Of a stretch of 64,000 nt of DNA, positions 14,595-25,386 are shown in pieces. A program made the translations under genes and the position numbers. The notes under the pieces are model-generated. The model saw nothing but the letters and a program-made list of their open reading frames with translations, ran no database searches and was not told the DNA's origin. The DNA comes from Lindgomyces ingoldianus. Lineage: Eukaryota > Ascomycota > Dothideomycetes > Pleosporales > Lindgomycetaceae. The first letter of the stretch is position 1. Every line of letters begins with the position of its first letter. The stretch is taken from positions 662,857 to 726,856 of the forward strand of contig NW_022985177.1 in the NCBI RefSeq assembly GCF_010093535.1, read 5' to 3'.

Positions 14595-15319
14595 AAAATA
14601 GCTTTAAAGGCCTTTTTTTTATTCTCTTTACTTTCTGCGTTTTAGGCTGCTGCCTATAGCTTAAGATAGCTCTACAAGACTAGAAACTCCTTTTAATAAT
14701 ATAAAGGGACCTATGCGCGCATTAGTAACTTATAACCTAGTAGTATTAAACTATATTTATATAAAATTGCATTTCTTATTATATAAAGTGTAATATTTAC
14801 ATTTCTTTAATTTAAAGGACTAATAAAAAAACTTAACTTAAAGGCTGCAGGTAAAGGCGTAGGCAGCTTAAAAGTAGATAACTTAAAACACCTCTAAAGA
14901 GGCTCTAGGAGGGGGGCAGAGCAGTATAGTAATTTTTTTAATGCTATAATTAGTTAGTAGACTAAGCTATAGAATATTAAGTGTATAATAATACCTATAA
15001 AGTAGAAAATTTAGATAATAGCTAAAGAAAAAACTAACAAAATTAACTAAACTATATAGGTAAAGTAAGTAAACACTTATTACTATAAATAATAAATTTA
15101 CTATATTAATAATAACTATACTGCTAGTTACTACTAAATAAAAACATTATAACAGAGGCATTATATTAGTATTAGGTTTTTAGTTTATTTCTTAGTAATA
15201 AGAAATTTTAGTTAAGATAGTTATACTTATTATATTTTATTTAAATTAGTTTTAAAGTATTTCTAAATACTTTTTAAACACTGTAGATAGGGACTATTAG
15301 TTTACAGAAAAGGGGGTAG
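14595..15319 (+). mobile_element. Gypsy 1 3' untranslated part, resumed after Copia copy 2
   Basis: The segment is AT-rich with no recognisable coding. It begins with the second AAAAT duplication and ends in the purine tract AGAAAAGGGGGTAG just before the LTR at 15320. That is the expected polypurine tract for plus-strand priming. Another purine run, with a block of six G, lies near 14905-14915. It belongs with the pol remnant at 6077-8431. Confidence 0.65.
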
Positions 15320-15609
15320 TGTAACAATTCTACAAATTGTTCTATCTTAGGTTGCTTAGATCCTATCTAAAGGGTCCCTGTATCAGCCCTAACTATAACT
15401 TAACCTAGTCCCCTGCAGTTGCCCCTATTCCCTTATGTATTTAGTCGCACCTCACCCCTGTAGCTAGCTTAGTAGTTTTCTAATATCCTACGTACAAGGC
15501 CTATAGGTGTTATTGGTATTCCTAGGTCTCTGAGTCCCCACGCACTCCCATATGCCTCTGAGTGGATTCATACCGCATTCGGACCCATTGTCTTGCCTGC
15601 GCCCTTACA
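15320..15609 (+). repeat. Gypsy 1-family LTR (3' LTR)
   Basis: The 290-bp repeat begins TGTAACAATTCTACAAATTG and ends CCTTACA. A 290-bp solo copy lies at 42668-42957 and a shortened solo copy at 57859-58008. A polypurine tract directly precedes this copy, so it is read as the 3' LTR of Gypsy 1. Confidence 0.85.
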
Positions 15610-16104
15610 CTAACAGTAGTATAAGGCGCCTAGGTTAAATAGTTTAAGTAAACAGAATTAGAAGTATATATATTATAAGATATATAAATAGTATTAGCTT
15701 ATTATAAAGCAGTAATGCTACTTAGTCTATGTAAGGATAAACTAAACTATTAATCACACCCCTGCTGCTGTAGTCTACTGCTCTAGCTATATACATAAAG
15801 GCCTAGGGTTAATTGCAAGTGATTGCAAGTGATCGCAGGTAGTCGCCTGCAATCCCTCGCGCGCACTTGCGCTCACCTGCGCTCGCCTGCTGGCTCCCTA
15901 TTGGACGCTGCATTCGCCCGCCAGCTGGCCCATCATGGTCGCCCATTCCTCGTCCGTTGGGTCACGTGACTTCTTCCCCGGTGGGGTGACCCAAGGGCTC
16001 CATCGTTGTTTGTTCAAACAGTGGGGCATTCTCAGGTGATAGATTACAGCCTAATCGTAGGTTGTAACATTATAGCTATAAAATATTAGAATTACGTTAA
16101 ATAT
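15610..16104. other. Mixed segment: LTR-like fragment plus unmutated GC-rich stretch
   Basis: Positions 15620-15760 resemble the middle of the 594-bp Gypsy 4 LTR (AAGATATATAAATAGTATTA and the following GCTACTTAGT block). At 15820-16030 base composition becomes balanced with intact CG and CACGTG sites. No open frame or known domain was recognised there. It may be host sequence or part of an LTR that escaped RIP. Confidence 0.5.
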
Positions 16105-17209
16105 AGTGTACATTACAGGCAAGTTGCTTACACACCTAAGTTGTTTACTTTTGCTAAGACTCTACTAAACTACTTTTTCTACACTAATACATTCCTAATA
16201 ACACTACTTAGACAAGCTAAAAGAATATTAGATATAGCTTATACTTTAAGCTTTTAAATAAAACATAACACTTTTAAAATAATATGCTATAGCTATGTAT
16301 AAAGTTTTTTTAAAAAAAATAATAAATAACTAATATACTAGATAACCTTTATAAGCTAATTTTATAGCTAACTTATAAAAGCTAGGTGATAATAAGAAGT
16401 AGGTAATTATTAAGCACATACTTAAGCTATATATGTAAGGATTTTCCTCTTAGCTAGTAGCTATAACAAATATAGCTAATTCTTTATATACTAAGCATAA
16501 TCTAGGCTACCTTAGCATAAACTAGCTTAGTATGTTTATAAAGTATTATTTAAAGCTTAAAGTAAAGTTTTAGGCATAAGTATAGTTAGTAAATATTTAG
16601 CCTATTATAAAGCTTATTTTATTAAAGTTATATATATTATTATTTTAAAAGTTATACTTAGCTTTAATATTCTTTATAAGGCTAAACTAGGTTTAAATTA
16701 CTTTAAAAATTTTATAAAAAACTTTTTTTATAGTTATACTTACACTTAAACTTTACTTTAAGCTTTAGATAACACTTTATAAATATACTAGGCTAGTTTA
16801 TACTAATATAGCTTAGATTATACTTAGTGTGTAAAGAATTAGCTATATTAGCTATAGCTACTAGCTAAGAGGAAAATCCTTATATATATAGCTTAAGTAT
16901 GTGCTTAATAATTACCTACTTTTTATTATTACCTAGCTTTTATAATTTAGCTATAAAATTAACTTATAAAAGTTACCTAGTATGTTAGTTATTTATTATT
17001 TTTTAAAAGACTCTATATATAGCTGCAGCATGTTATTTTAAAAGTGTTACATTTTATTTAAAAGCTTAAAGCATAAGCTATATTTAATGTTCTTTTAGCA
17101 TGTCTAAGTAGTGTTGTTAGACATACATTAGTGTAAGAAAAGTAGTTTAGTAAAGTCTTAGTAAAAGTAAGTAACTTAGGTGTGTAAGCAACTTGCCTAT
17201 AATGTACGT
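16105..17209. mobile_element. Pogo-like non-autonomous element, family E (1.1 kb)
   Basis: The two ends are inverted copies: AGGCAAGTTGCTTACACACC at 16117 and its complement GGTGTGTAAGCAACTTGCCT at 17180-17199. The rest is AT-rich with no coding capacity. Related copies at 35354-46492, 35584-43934 and 58667-60656 share these ends. The TA target inferred for the 35584 copy puts the family with Tc1/mariner-pogo transposons. The outer left boundary is approximate, because the first bases are mutated. Confidence 0.8.
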
Positions 17210-18345
17210 TACATTAAAGTATTAAAAGAATATAATATATGTAATTAAAATAATACCTAAAGACATAAGCTTTATAAAAAGTTATAAGCAATTATAGCGC
17301 TAGAACAACTATAAGAAATAAGTATAATAGATTTTATAACAAGACTACCTAAATCTTCTAAACTAGAATTAGAACAAGTATGTAACATAATTATAGTAGT
17401 AGTTAATAAAACTACTAAGCCTGTGCACTTCTAGCTAACAGAGAAAATAATTATAGTAGAAGAGCTAGTATACAAATTTAAGAAGAATATAGTAGTATAA
17501 TATAGAACACCTAGAATAATAATCTTAGATAAAGATAAGCTGTTTATATTAGAATTATAGTAGAAACTAGTAAAACATTTAAGCATAACACATTGCTTGT
17601 TAACTGCCTACTACCTAGAATCTAATAAATAAATAGAAAGAGCTAATTAGACACTAGAATAGTATCTAAGAAAATATGTAAATTATAGTTAAACTAATTA
17701 GGCGCAATAGCTTCCAATAGCCTAGCTAGCCTATAACACTGCTAAATCTAACTCTACACAAGTATCTCTATATAAGGCAAACTACAGATACTAAGCACAA
17801 CTTTGCATCTTAGCAATAGGCTATAATAGACCTCTAATAGCTAACAAACAAATCACTAGGATCTACAACATTCACATAAAAATAGTTAAAGAAGTAGGAA
17901 AAGTAAATTAATAGATAGAAGAATAATTAAACTAGCATAAAATTAAAATCTTTATAATACAACTAAGTAAATAAGTCTACCTTTTAACTAAGAACTAATA
18001 AAGAAGAAGACTTTTATAAAAACTAGTAGAAAAAAGAATTAGTCTATTCTTAGTGCTAGCTATAGAAGGAACTATAATAACACTAAAGCTACCTTAGTAA
18101 AAAAAATTTTGTAACAAATTCTACATATCCTTAATAAAAAAGCGCCTATCTATATACTACTAGAGACTAGGAACCTAGATATTAGGTTAGAAGAGGAATA
18201 TAAGGTAGAAAAAATACTAAAGTAATAGAATAAAAGAAAAGAGTTCTTAGTTAAATAGAAAGAATAGCCTACTTATAAGAACACTTAAAAATCTATTAAG
18301 AACTTAAAGAATGCTCTACGCGATTTAAAGAAATTCTAAGATAGT
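17210..18345 (+). pseudogene. Gypsy 2 pol: integrase core and chromodomain, RIP-degraded
   Basis: The plus-strand reading, with stops ignored, gives an integrase core start (DFIT-LPKSSKLELEQV) at about 17330-17400. ERANQ-like and AQLAYNTAKSNSTQ-like stretches follow at about 17630-17760. Next comes the post-integrase linker (ITLKLP at about 18080), then a chromodomain (EEEYKVEKILK, then EFLVKWKE, then KNLKNALRDLKKF) at about 18190-18340. This is the C-terminus of a chromoviral Gypsy polyprotein. It is a different lineage from Gypsy 1, whose linker and chromodomain sequence differ. The 5' portion (gag, protease, RT) is not visible upstream. Confidence 0.78.
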
Positions 18346-19171
18346 TACTCTATAAAAACTACCTAGAACTTAAAGAGCTAAACAAAGCAGTACTAGATAG
18401 TAGTAATATAAGAAAGTAAGTAGTAGGAATTAAACAAATAATAGTAGTTTCTAGAGATAGTATTTTAACTGTTGTAGATTCTAGAATCTCTAACTTCTCT
18501 AATAATAAGAAGTCTTCTATAATATATTTAGCTCTGTAATTATAAATAAGCTAGAGTTGTTTCTCTAATTAAGCTTTTTAAGTAGAAGCTTAGGCAACTA
18601 GCTTAGTAGCTTTTACAGCCTCTGCTATTACTGCAGCCCTCTTTGCAAGGATGTTAGCCTCTTAGTTAGAAGTGTCTAACTAAGCCTGTTGTACTCTCTT
18701 TACTTCTATAAGAAGCTAAGAAAAGTTCTACTCTAAAGAACTCTATGTTAAGTTAGAAATAAAAGCATTGTAATAACTCTCTTTTTAAACACACTTAACA
18801 CACTTGTCTAATAACAAGGTTAGGACACACTAAGAAGATAATAAAGCATAAGGACTACAAGAACGCATCTTAGACTGTTTAATAAGATTAAGACGCTAGA
18901 CAGCGCGCTTACAACAGTAACAGATTAGAGCTCTACCTATAGTTAGAAAAGCAAATAAAGAAGGAACCTAGAGGATAAACAAGCAGTTCTAGAGAAACAG
19001 CAGCCTTATATGCGAAACAGTAATAGGATGTTAGATGTAGCAGTAAGAACATTGCTAAAGGAGGGAGAGGCAGATGTTACAACTGTATAGACAAGAACAG
19101 TTGCACTAGAAGCAGGGTAAGAGAAAACAGAAGCATAGTCTAAGTAGGGTAGTTACATAATAAGGATAACG
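18346..19171 (+). other. AT-rich continuation of Gypsy 2, no recognisable coding
   Basis: This follows the chromodomain directly. It has no domain I recognise in either strand and contains many stop codons in all frames. It is probably the 3' non-coding part or a degraded extra frame of Gypsy 2. Confidence 0.4.
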
Positions 19172-19485
19172 TGACAGGATTGTAAGCTAAGGAAAGGATT
19201 ACAAGGATTGCAAGGATTGCATGCGATCTACCTTAGCAGTAATAAGGCCTGTGAGGCCTGCGATCTACTATGTATATAAGCCTAACCCTAAATAACTATT
19301 AAAGGTTATGTTAATTTCTATATTAGATAGGATAATACTCTACTTAAGAATCTATACATCTATTACTCTCTGAAATAATTAGTTCTACTCCCCCGCCTAT
19401 ATCTAGGAATAAGGACAAACCACGTTGCCGCACCCACAGACCTATACGCATGCTATAAGGACTGTACACCCTTATAGCCCTGTCA
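19172..19485. repeat. Possible LTR of Gypsy 2 (uncertain)
   Basis: The segment begins TGACAGG and ends CCTGTCA, perfect 7-bp inverted termini of the TG...CA type. It has a TATATAAGCC box near 19273. It lies downstream of the Gypsy 2 pol where a 3' LTR is expected. The immediate flanks TAACG and CCCCC do not match, and there is no second copy in the window, so the call stays tentative. Confidence 0.35.
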
Positions 19486-20231
19486 CCCCCTTCTCCCCTC
19501 GTCACCACATATCCTCGGCCGAAGTACCACGTGACTGCATCACGAAGTAAGTAACGTAACATATAGTTGTAAGCTTAGCCTTGCTAAGTCTACGTCTACG
19601 CTTTTAGCTGCGTTCTTTGTTACGTAACTGTAACATAAACCTGTCTAGCGCATTGTTGTGTTTCTATTATACTAGTTATTTAAACTTCTACATAAGCTTA
19701 TACTAGCTCTACTTAGTTGTTGCTTTTTATTTGTAATAAAAAGCTTTATATTAGCTTACTTAGTATTAAGAAGTTTTAAACTATTAGATAATAGTAGCTT
19801 ATCTTAACAAAAAGTATGTTAGTTAGATAGTATAGTTTTAAAGACTAAAGTATAAAAATAAAAGTCTTTAGCAGTTACTTAAAGCTAGGTAGAGCTTGCA
19901 TAGGCAAACCTCTTACTAAGTATGTTAGTAATAGAACTATAAATTGTTCTCTCTTTTAAATTTATAGTTTTAGCCGATAGATATAGTTCCTCTAGCTTAA
20001 TATTATCTAACTGCTTTAGCTATGTAACAGCACTAGCTACGTTGTTTAGTTCTCTGCGTAGCTTTTGTGTAAGACATATATTGTTCCTATATTACTTAAA
20101 TACAATCTAGATGATGCTATTGCATTTGATTGAGTTGGCATTGAAAATACAAGCATAGCTTGTTACAATCAGAAGCGAGGGTTTGGTCAATCAATTGTAA
20201 AGCGATCATTTGTCGTTACAATCATCCTTGG
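19486..20231. other. Transition from RIP-mutated DNA to the gene island
   Basis: Composition changes at about 20,100 from TA-rich, CA-poor sequence to balanced sequence. No gene is seen. The last part (about 20,130-20,231) is the 3' flank of the MFS gene. Confidence 0.5.
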
Positions 20232-22307
20232 CTAGGTTATGGTGGAAGAGACAACTTCCTTGCTCGAACCCAGAGCATCATTCTTTCCCTTGTTTGTCTC
20301 ATCGTCTTGATTCCCCCCATTCCAGGTCCCAGCTTTGCGTTCTTTTGCCACTTTAGTCGCATTCAGCCATTGCATAGCCATGGTGAAAGGAATAGCCGAA
20401 GCAGTGAGTGCCACTGCTAGATACATCGTCCTTACAATAGCCTTGTTCCAGATAGCTCGAAGTATTGCTTCAATGCCTGCAGAACCAGCAATTCTGCGAA
20501 GGTCAGCTGCACCTGCGGCCATTACCAGTCTTCCAGAAAGTGAAGGTATAGCGGCGGGAACATCATGTACGAGGGTGTTGAGGACAATCGTCTGACCCAT
20601 AGCGATTGCGATAGCGCTTTTCTATTGCATTAGCATCCAAATAGTTCAAATATCGGACTGTACTCACCCTCCGAGCTGACTGCTAAAGACAGCAATGGCT
20701 ATAATGCGTTCAGCGCCTGAGGTTTCGGGGACTTTGTGGGATATTTACCGTTGCCAATGGGCACGTCTTCTTCTCTATCGGTTCGTGAGTATCTATGCAC
20801 TACTCGTGTAGTCTGTGAGAGTTATGTACCTACTCTAAAGTCACTTGGATAGCGGTATACGGAAGTTGCATCGCAATACCCATGCCTATCCCCGTCACAA
20901 CCATGGAGGCAGCCCAGTACAAGGTCTGCGTGGTAGGAGACAAACGCGTCAACAGTACTAGACCAGTCACGCAGATAATTTCTCCGAACACAATGTATGG
21001 GACCTAGTTGCAACTCAGTACCAATTGTTGCACCTGTTAGTCAATGCATCTCACTTACGTAGTATCCATAATGCGTGGCGAGGGCGCCCACCGCTACCAA
21101 GGCCAGTATTTCTGGTAACATCATTGGAATGAAACGGACGCCTACTTGGATCGGACCCTCCCCTCGGACCGTCTGAAAATAGAATGGAATGTAGAAGGAA
21201 AGCTGTCAAAACCTGTAAGTGACACGCTCCTTAGGTTATAAAGAACGCCCAGGTTTTACTAACCAAGTACAGTGTAGCCTGAGTTAAGAAAAGCACAATA
21301 GCTGATGTCCAAATGTTCCTTCGCCGGAGCACACGTAGTGGAATTGTAGCCCTATCTTGGGCTTTCCACTGTACGTAGCCAAAAACGCAGATCAAGGCGC
21401 AGAATCCGACAAGCAGTCCGATGACCGTTGCTGAGTTCCAAGGCAGACTTTGACCGCCCCATTGAAGAGCCAAAAGAACACACGTCACTGCCCCTATAAA
21501 GAGCGAACAGCCTAGTGGGTCGAAACGTCTAAGTTTTGCCGAGACTGGAAGGCTTCTGCTCGAGTTCTGCGTTCCTGGGACTTTCAAAAAAAGGAAAAGC
21601 AGTACAAGTACAACTCCTCCGATAGGAAGGTTTCTGGGAACTGTTTAGTATCTCTTACTACTCAAGACCTCCTGACTTACATCCAAAAGCACCACCTCCA
21701 CGTCGCCTTCTGAGTAAAGAGTCCGCCAAGGACAGGCCCTACACAAACCGTGACGGCGAAGACACTGATCACTACACCCATATATAAAGGTCGTTTTTGC
21801 AGCTCTACCACCTGCATAATCACAGCCAAGGCACCCTGGAGTACTCCAGCTGCGCCAAATCCCGCAATAGCACGACCGACAATAAACATCTTCGAGGAGG
21901 TCGCGGCAGCGCACATAGTCGAGCCGACTGAAAACGTCAGAGATTGCACTTGCAAATTATAACTAAAACCTACCTTCAAAAATGATTATGCATGTCTTGT
22001 AGGCTATGTCGATGTTGAAATACCGATATATTGTACCAAAGGAAGGCTGAAAAGCCGTGATGGTGAGCAAGTACGCTGATCCATACCATGCTACATCATC
22101 CAGGGACTGGAAGCGTGTTGAGATTTCCGGAATAGCGACATTAATGATATTGACGTCCAATGCCATGAGCAGTTGCCCAAAAAAGAGTAGCGAGATGACG
22201 ATGGCGAGCCGCCATGAGTGCAGGTATTGTTGTTCGTCGTCGATGTATTCGACCTCATGAGGCTCATAGAGAGACCCCATCACCACTTGTTTCTGCTCAG
22301 ACTGCAT
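20232..22307 (-). CDS. MFS multidrug efflux transporter, DHA2 family, 8 exons, 568 aa
   Basis: This is a plasma-membrane proton antiporter of the fungal toxin/drug efflux type. Minus-strand exons are 21974-22307, 21681-21927, 21264-21633, 21059-21202, 20834-21003, 20749-20774, 20668-20698 and 20232-20616. They sum to 1,707 bp with every phase consistent and no internal stop. Signatures: TM1 with ALDVNIINVAIPEIS (about residues 50-64), GRAIAGFGAAG, motif C as GPVLGGLF followed by WRWCFWINLPIGG across a splice, and late PEILALVAVGA. Introns are 46-61 bp with donors such as GTAGGT and GTAAGT, and one has a TACTAAC-type branch. Exons of 26 and 31 nt are unusually short. The hydrophobic C-terminus ends in a charged tail. 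The neighbouring SAT4 and P450 genes suggest export of a specialised metabolite. It shows no RIP mutation and looks functional. Confidence 0.93.
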
Positions 22308-23509
22308 CGTGTAGCCACATAAGGTGCAAGTGCCTCAGTTAAGGATTTTGCACTGACCCTGAGAAATGAGCTACATGGATCAGACCACTAGATTGTCTCT
22401 CTGTGCCGCAATCTGGATAAACAGATACTGTTCGCTGAGCCGCAGGTCCATCACGCCTCGCCCAACAGCACCTTAGGAATAAGACCTTATTAGGATACGA
22501 TAGGTGTGGGGGCTAGCACGCGAATGGCGTGATGTGATGTGAGTGAGTGAGCCAGGAATGAGTTCGTCGTGCGCAATCCGCGTAATTCACCAGGCTGCAC
22601 GCCTATGAAACACAGCCTTTCCATTGCGTACCAATGCCCTGGTTCGGGCCGATCCAGCGCTTACTTCCTCCAGTTATACTGGATACGAGGATACCTAGTG
22701 ATGAGTATACGCCCCATAATGCCACACACTCCATTCGCGATCCATGCCAAAGACACCCTACTGTATGTCCTCCATTCATGTCGTTCTCGCTTATTGCTGC
22801 TCAGATCCACGCATGCACTCCAAGTGCGATCCCTCATCGTGTACCTAGGCAGTTCTTCGCCGCAATAATGGTCAAACAATTTAATGTTTCATCGTAGATA
22901 GCGCTTGGTGCACGACACATCTTGAATGCACCCGTTGATCTTGGTTTCCATGAAGTAAGTCACTACAAATAATGGTGAGCTGTATTTACCCGTCGATCAA
23001 CGGCCCAATCCTGACAGAAGTCATCGGCGAAACCCGCATATCGAATGAACATGATCTTCGATAACACGTTGGACCTTGGTTCCTCTATCTAGCCTGGTGC
23101 ACGTTCCTAGAATCATCTTGCAGCACCAACGATGGCCGAGTACACCAACATGCGCATCAGTAGGATGATGTATCACGGGCTTAAAATATACTTCAGATAT
23201 AGCTAGCTAGGCGACAACATAGGAATCAGTAACTCGTAACTGACGCGCAGTGTATGAAGCCTCACTAAGGTACAGTAAATGTACCACAGACAGTTCTCTA
23301 AGGACAGTCTTCGATTGAGATAGAATGGAACGAAGCAGAAATTGATGTACCTAACAACCCTCTGCAATTTCCCCCCTTTGGTATAAAACTACTTAGGTAT
23401 GAGATCTGAAACAAAGTCTTTAAAGAAGGTCATGAGATAAACAACAGAACTTGCTCTTAAAAGGTGTATACGATTCCTACGATTCCTATTCGTATGGTTT
23501 CGGAAAGAC
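22308..23509. other. Intergenic region between MFS and SAT4-family genes
   Basis: This 1.2-kb segment of balanced composition is the promoter side of the MFS gene (its ATG is at 22305-22307) and the 3' flank of the next gene. I recognise no coding sequence; open frames here are short and have no family resemblance. Confidence 0.6.
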
Positions 23510-24772
23510 TCAGGCAAGGTTGATACCATGGTAAGTCGGAAACTCCATACTTTCCAGATCGTGAGCAGAAGAGCCTGAGATAGAAGTAGCGTGTGTTGTA
23601 ACTGGTTCCTTGAGCTCGACAAATTCGTGTTGACTCTCTGATGTCTCTAGAGTTTTAGCAATTGAAGAAGTGAAGATGTGTGCGAATGAATCAAGCTTGC
23701 GCTTCTTCGGTGAGCCACCAATGGTGTGAGGTGCTCCCACTGGTGGAAGTGGAGTTTTCGCAGAGTCCTGTGATTTAAAGAGCGACCGGAAAGATCCAAG
23801 AGAACAGACAATCAGAGCTGCAGTATCACTTATCAGTGAAGACTCCAAGTGACAGAGGACATCCTTACCCGCGTAGGTCTCTATATTACTCCAGTTATAT
23901 AGCCAGATCATATCCTCGTGCCAAGTGTGTGAATTCATGAGAGATACGCGAGCGATGGCAAAGACGATGGTGAAAACAGTTACTGAGAACACCGCTCCAA
24001 GCGCTATCTTTCGCCGAGGGCTAATTCGAACCTTCCAAAGCATGGTTATAGGAATACACAAGACTGTCCGAAAAGGTTAGCATCCGCATTTCCGGGGGGC
24101 ACTAACACCTACTTAGTGTATCCGTAAAGATATCAAGTATACAGTTAAGAATGAGAGTGACCTTCTGATACTTTACAGCACTGTCGCTGCTGCACTTCAA
24201 GGCGATCTCTGTGAGTGGTGAGACTAGACATTTGTAGTCGATGTTCCCAACACACACAGCCCATGTAGCTATCGTGATGGCCAAGATGACCCACCAAAAC
24301 CGCATCCAACTTCCGATATTGACGTACAGGCGCCGGAAGAAGAAGAGGAAAGATAATTTAATGCACCACAGCGCTGAATAGAAGAGAAACACATAAGCGG
24401 CCGACGCTTTGAGAAAAGTCTCTGACCGATCTACAAAATCGGACGAAGGCATTTGTTCTCCCCTCGAGACGGCGTTGTTGAGATACATGTTGCCAGCCAA
24501 GCACTGCCAGGTTATAGACATTGCGAGCACCATGAGCCATGCGACAAGGACAAAAGCATCGTCGATGTAGAAGCATCGGAAGGTTCGAAATCGCAGGTTT
24601 GCCCTGCAGACAACGAAAATGGTTGCAAGTGTGAAGCCTCCCCAAACAATTCCCTAGGACGGATCAGTTCTCGGTAGCTAGGGCCAGAGGGGTGTGCGCT
24701 TACCAGGAAGACATTGAGGCTGAATCTCGGAGCCGAGGGGGCATTCGCACTAACAAAGGCTCGAGTCTCCAT
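23510..24772 (-). CDS. SAT4/rhodopsin-domain integral membrane protein, 4 exons, 370 aa
   Basis: Exons on the minus strand are 24704-24772, 24113-24653, 23869-24063 and 23510-23817, totalling 1,113 bp in frame. The protein has the layout of the fungal rhodopsin-like (SAT4, PTH11-related) family. A first TM segment GIVWGGFTLATIFVVCRANL is followed by FYIDDAFVLVAW, matching the family's DD motif. Then come LSFLFFFRRLY, a cysteine-bearing loop (NIDYKCL, KCSSDS), ILDIFTDTLILCIPITMLWK and the last TM ETYAALIVCSLGSFRSLF. A hydrophilic tail of about 100 residues follows. The third intron (23818-23868) is 51 bp and stop-free, so it can be mistaken for coding; removing it restores the conserved IE-x-YAALIVCS junction. 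The family's biochemical role is generally unknown, though members recur in metabolite clusters. It lies on the same strand as the MFS and P450 genes. Confidence 0.88.
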
Positions 24773-25386
24773 GGTACAATGATGACCAGATTCAGCACTC
24801 CACGGGTAGCTATTGACAAAAGGATTGAAGGAAGTTTCGACGCTCTTTGAGAAAACTCGGTAGGCCTTCGATGAGTGTGCGAGGATGAAAGAGAGTCTCG
24901 GTCCTATAACCCAGTGTCAGAGCACCATGCCATCTCTTGGAGTGATGGACTAAGGCTACGCCGCAATCAAAGGCTTTACCGAAGTCCGAAGAGCAATCAC
25001 AGCTTTTGTTCAGGAATTAGCGCCCATGAATGCACGTCGCCCATGAACGCAGGCAGCAGGACAGGGGTGAGTATCTAGTTTGTCTATGTCCGGTCAGAAA
25101 GGCGCCAAATCTGAGGTGCATGTGGAGCGTGCCGAGGCGGAGTACCCCGTCTATGGGGTTAACCTGATGCCCTCTATGGGCGATGCACTCGTGGAGGACT
25201 TTTTGGGTAGCGAAGCGACTACTGGCTTGCATATGTGTATAAAAGACAGAATTCTCATATTATCGGAGCATGCACTATAATATGGACGTTGATCATTACA
25301 GTCAATTCATTGCTTATTGGTGACCGTCCAGACAAGCACACAAAGCAGGACATGCCAGGGCTTCTCAAACTCTTTGGACCCCAATA
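24773..25386. other. Intergenic region upstream of the SAT4-family gene
   Basis: This 614-bp segment lies between the P450 stop and the SAT4-family start, with both genes on the minus strand. It therefore holds the 3' flank of the P450 and the promoter of the SAT4-family gene. I could not identify a convincing regulatory motif by eye. Confidence 0.6.

Noticed and set aside
19344..19562. 72-codon minus-strand open frame
   Set aside because: No domain or introns. It overlaps a possible LTR and the edge of a RIPed region, so support for a gene is too weak.
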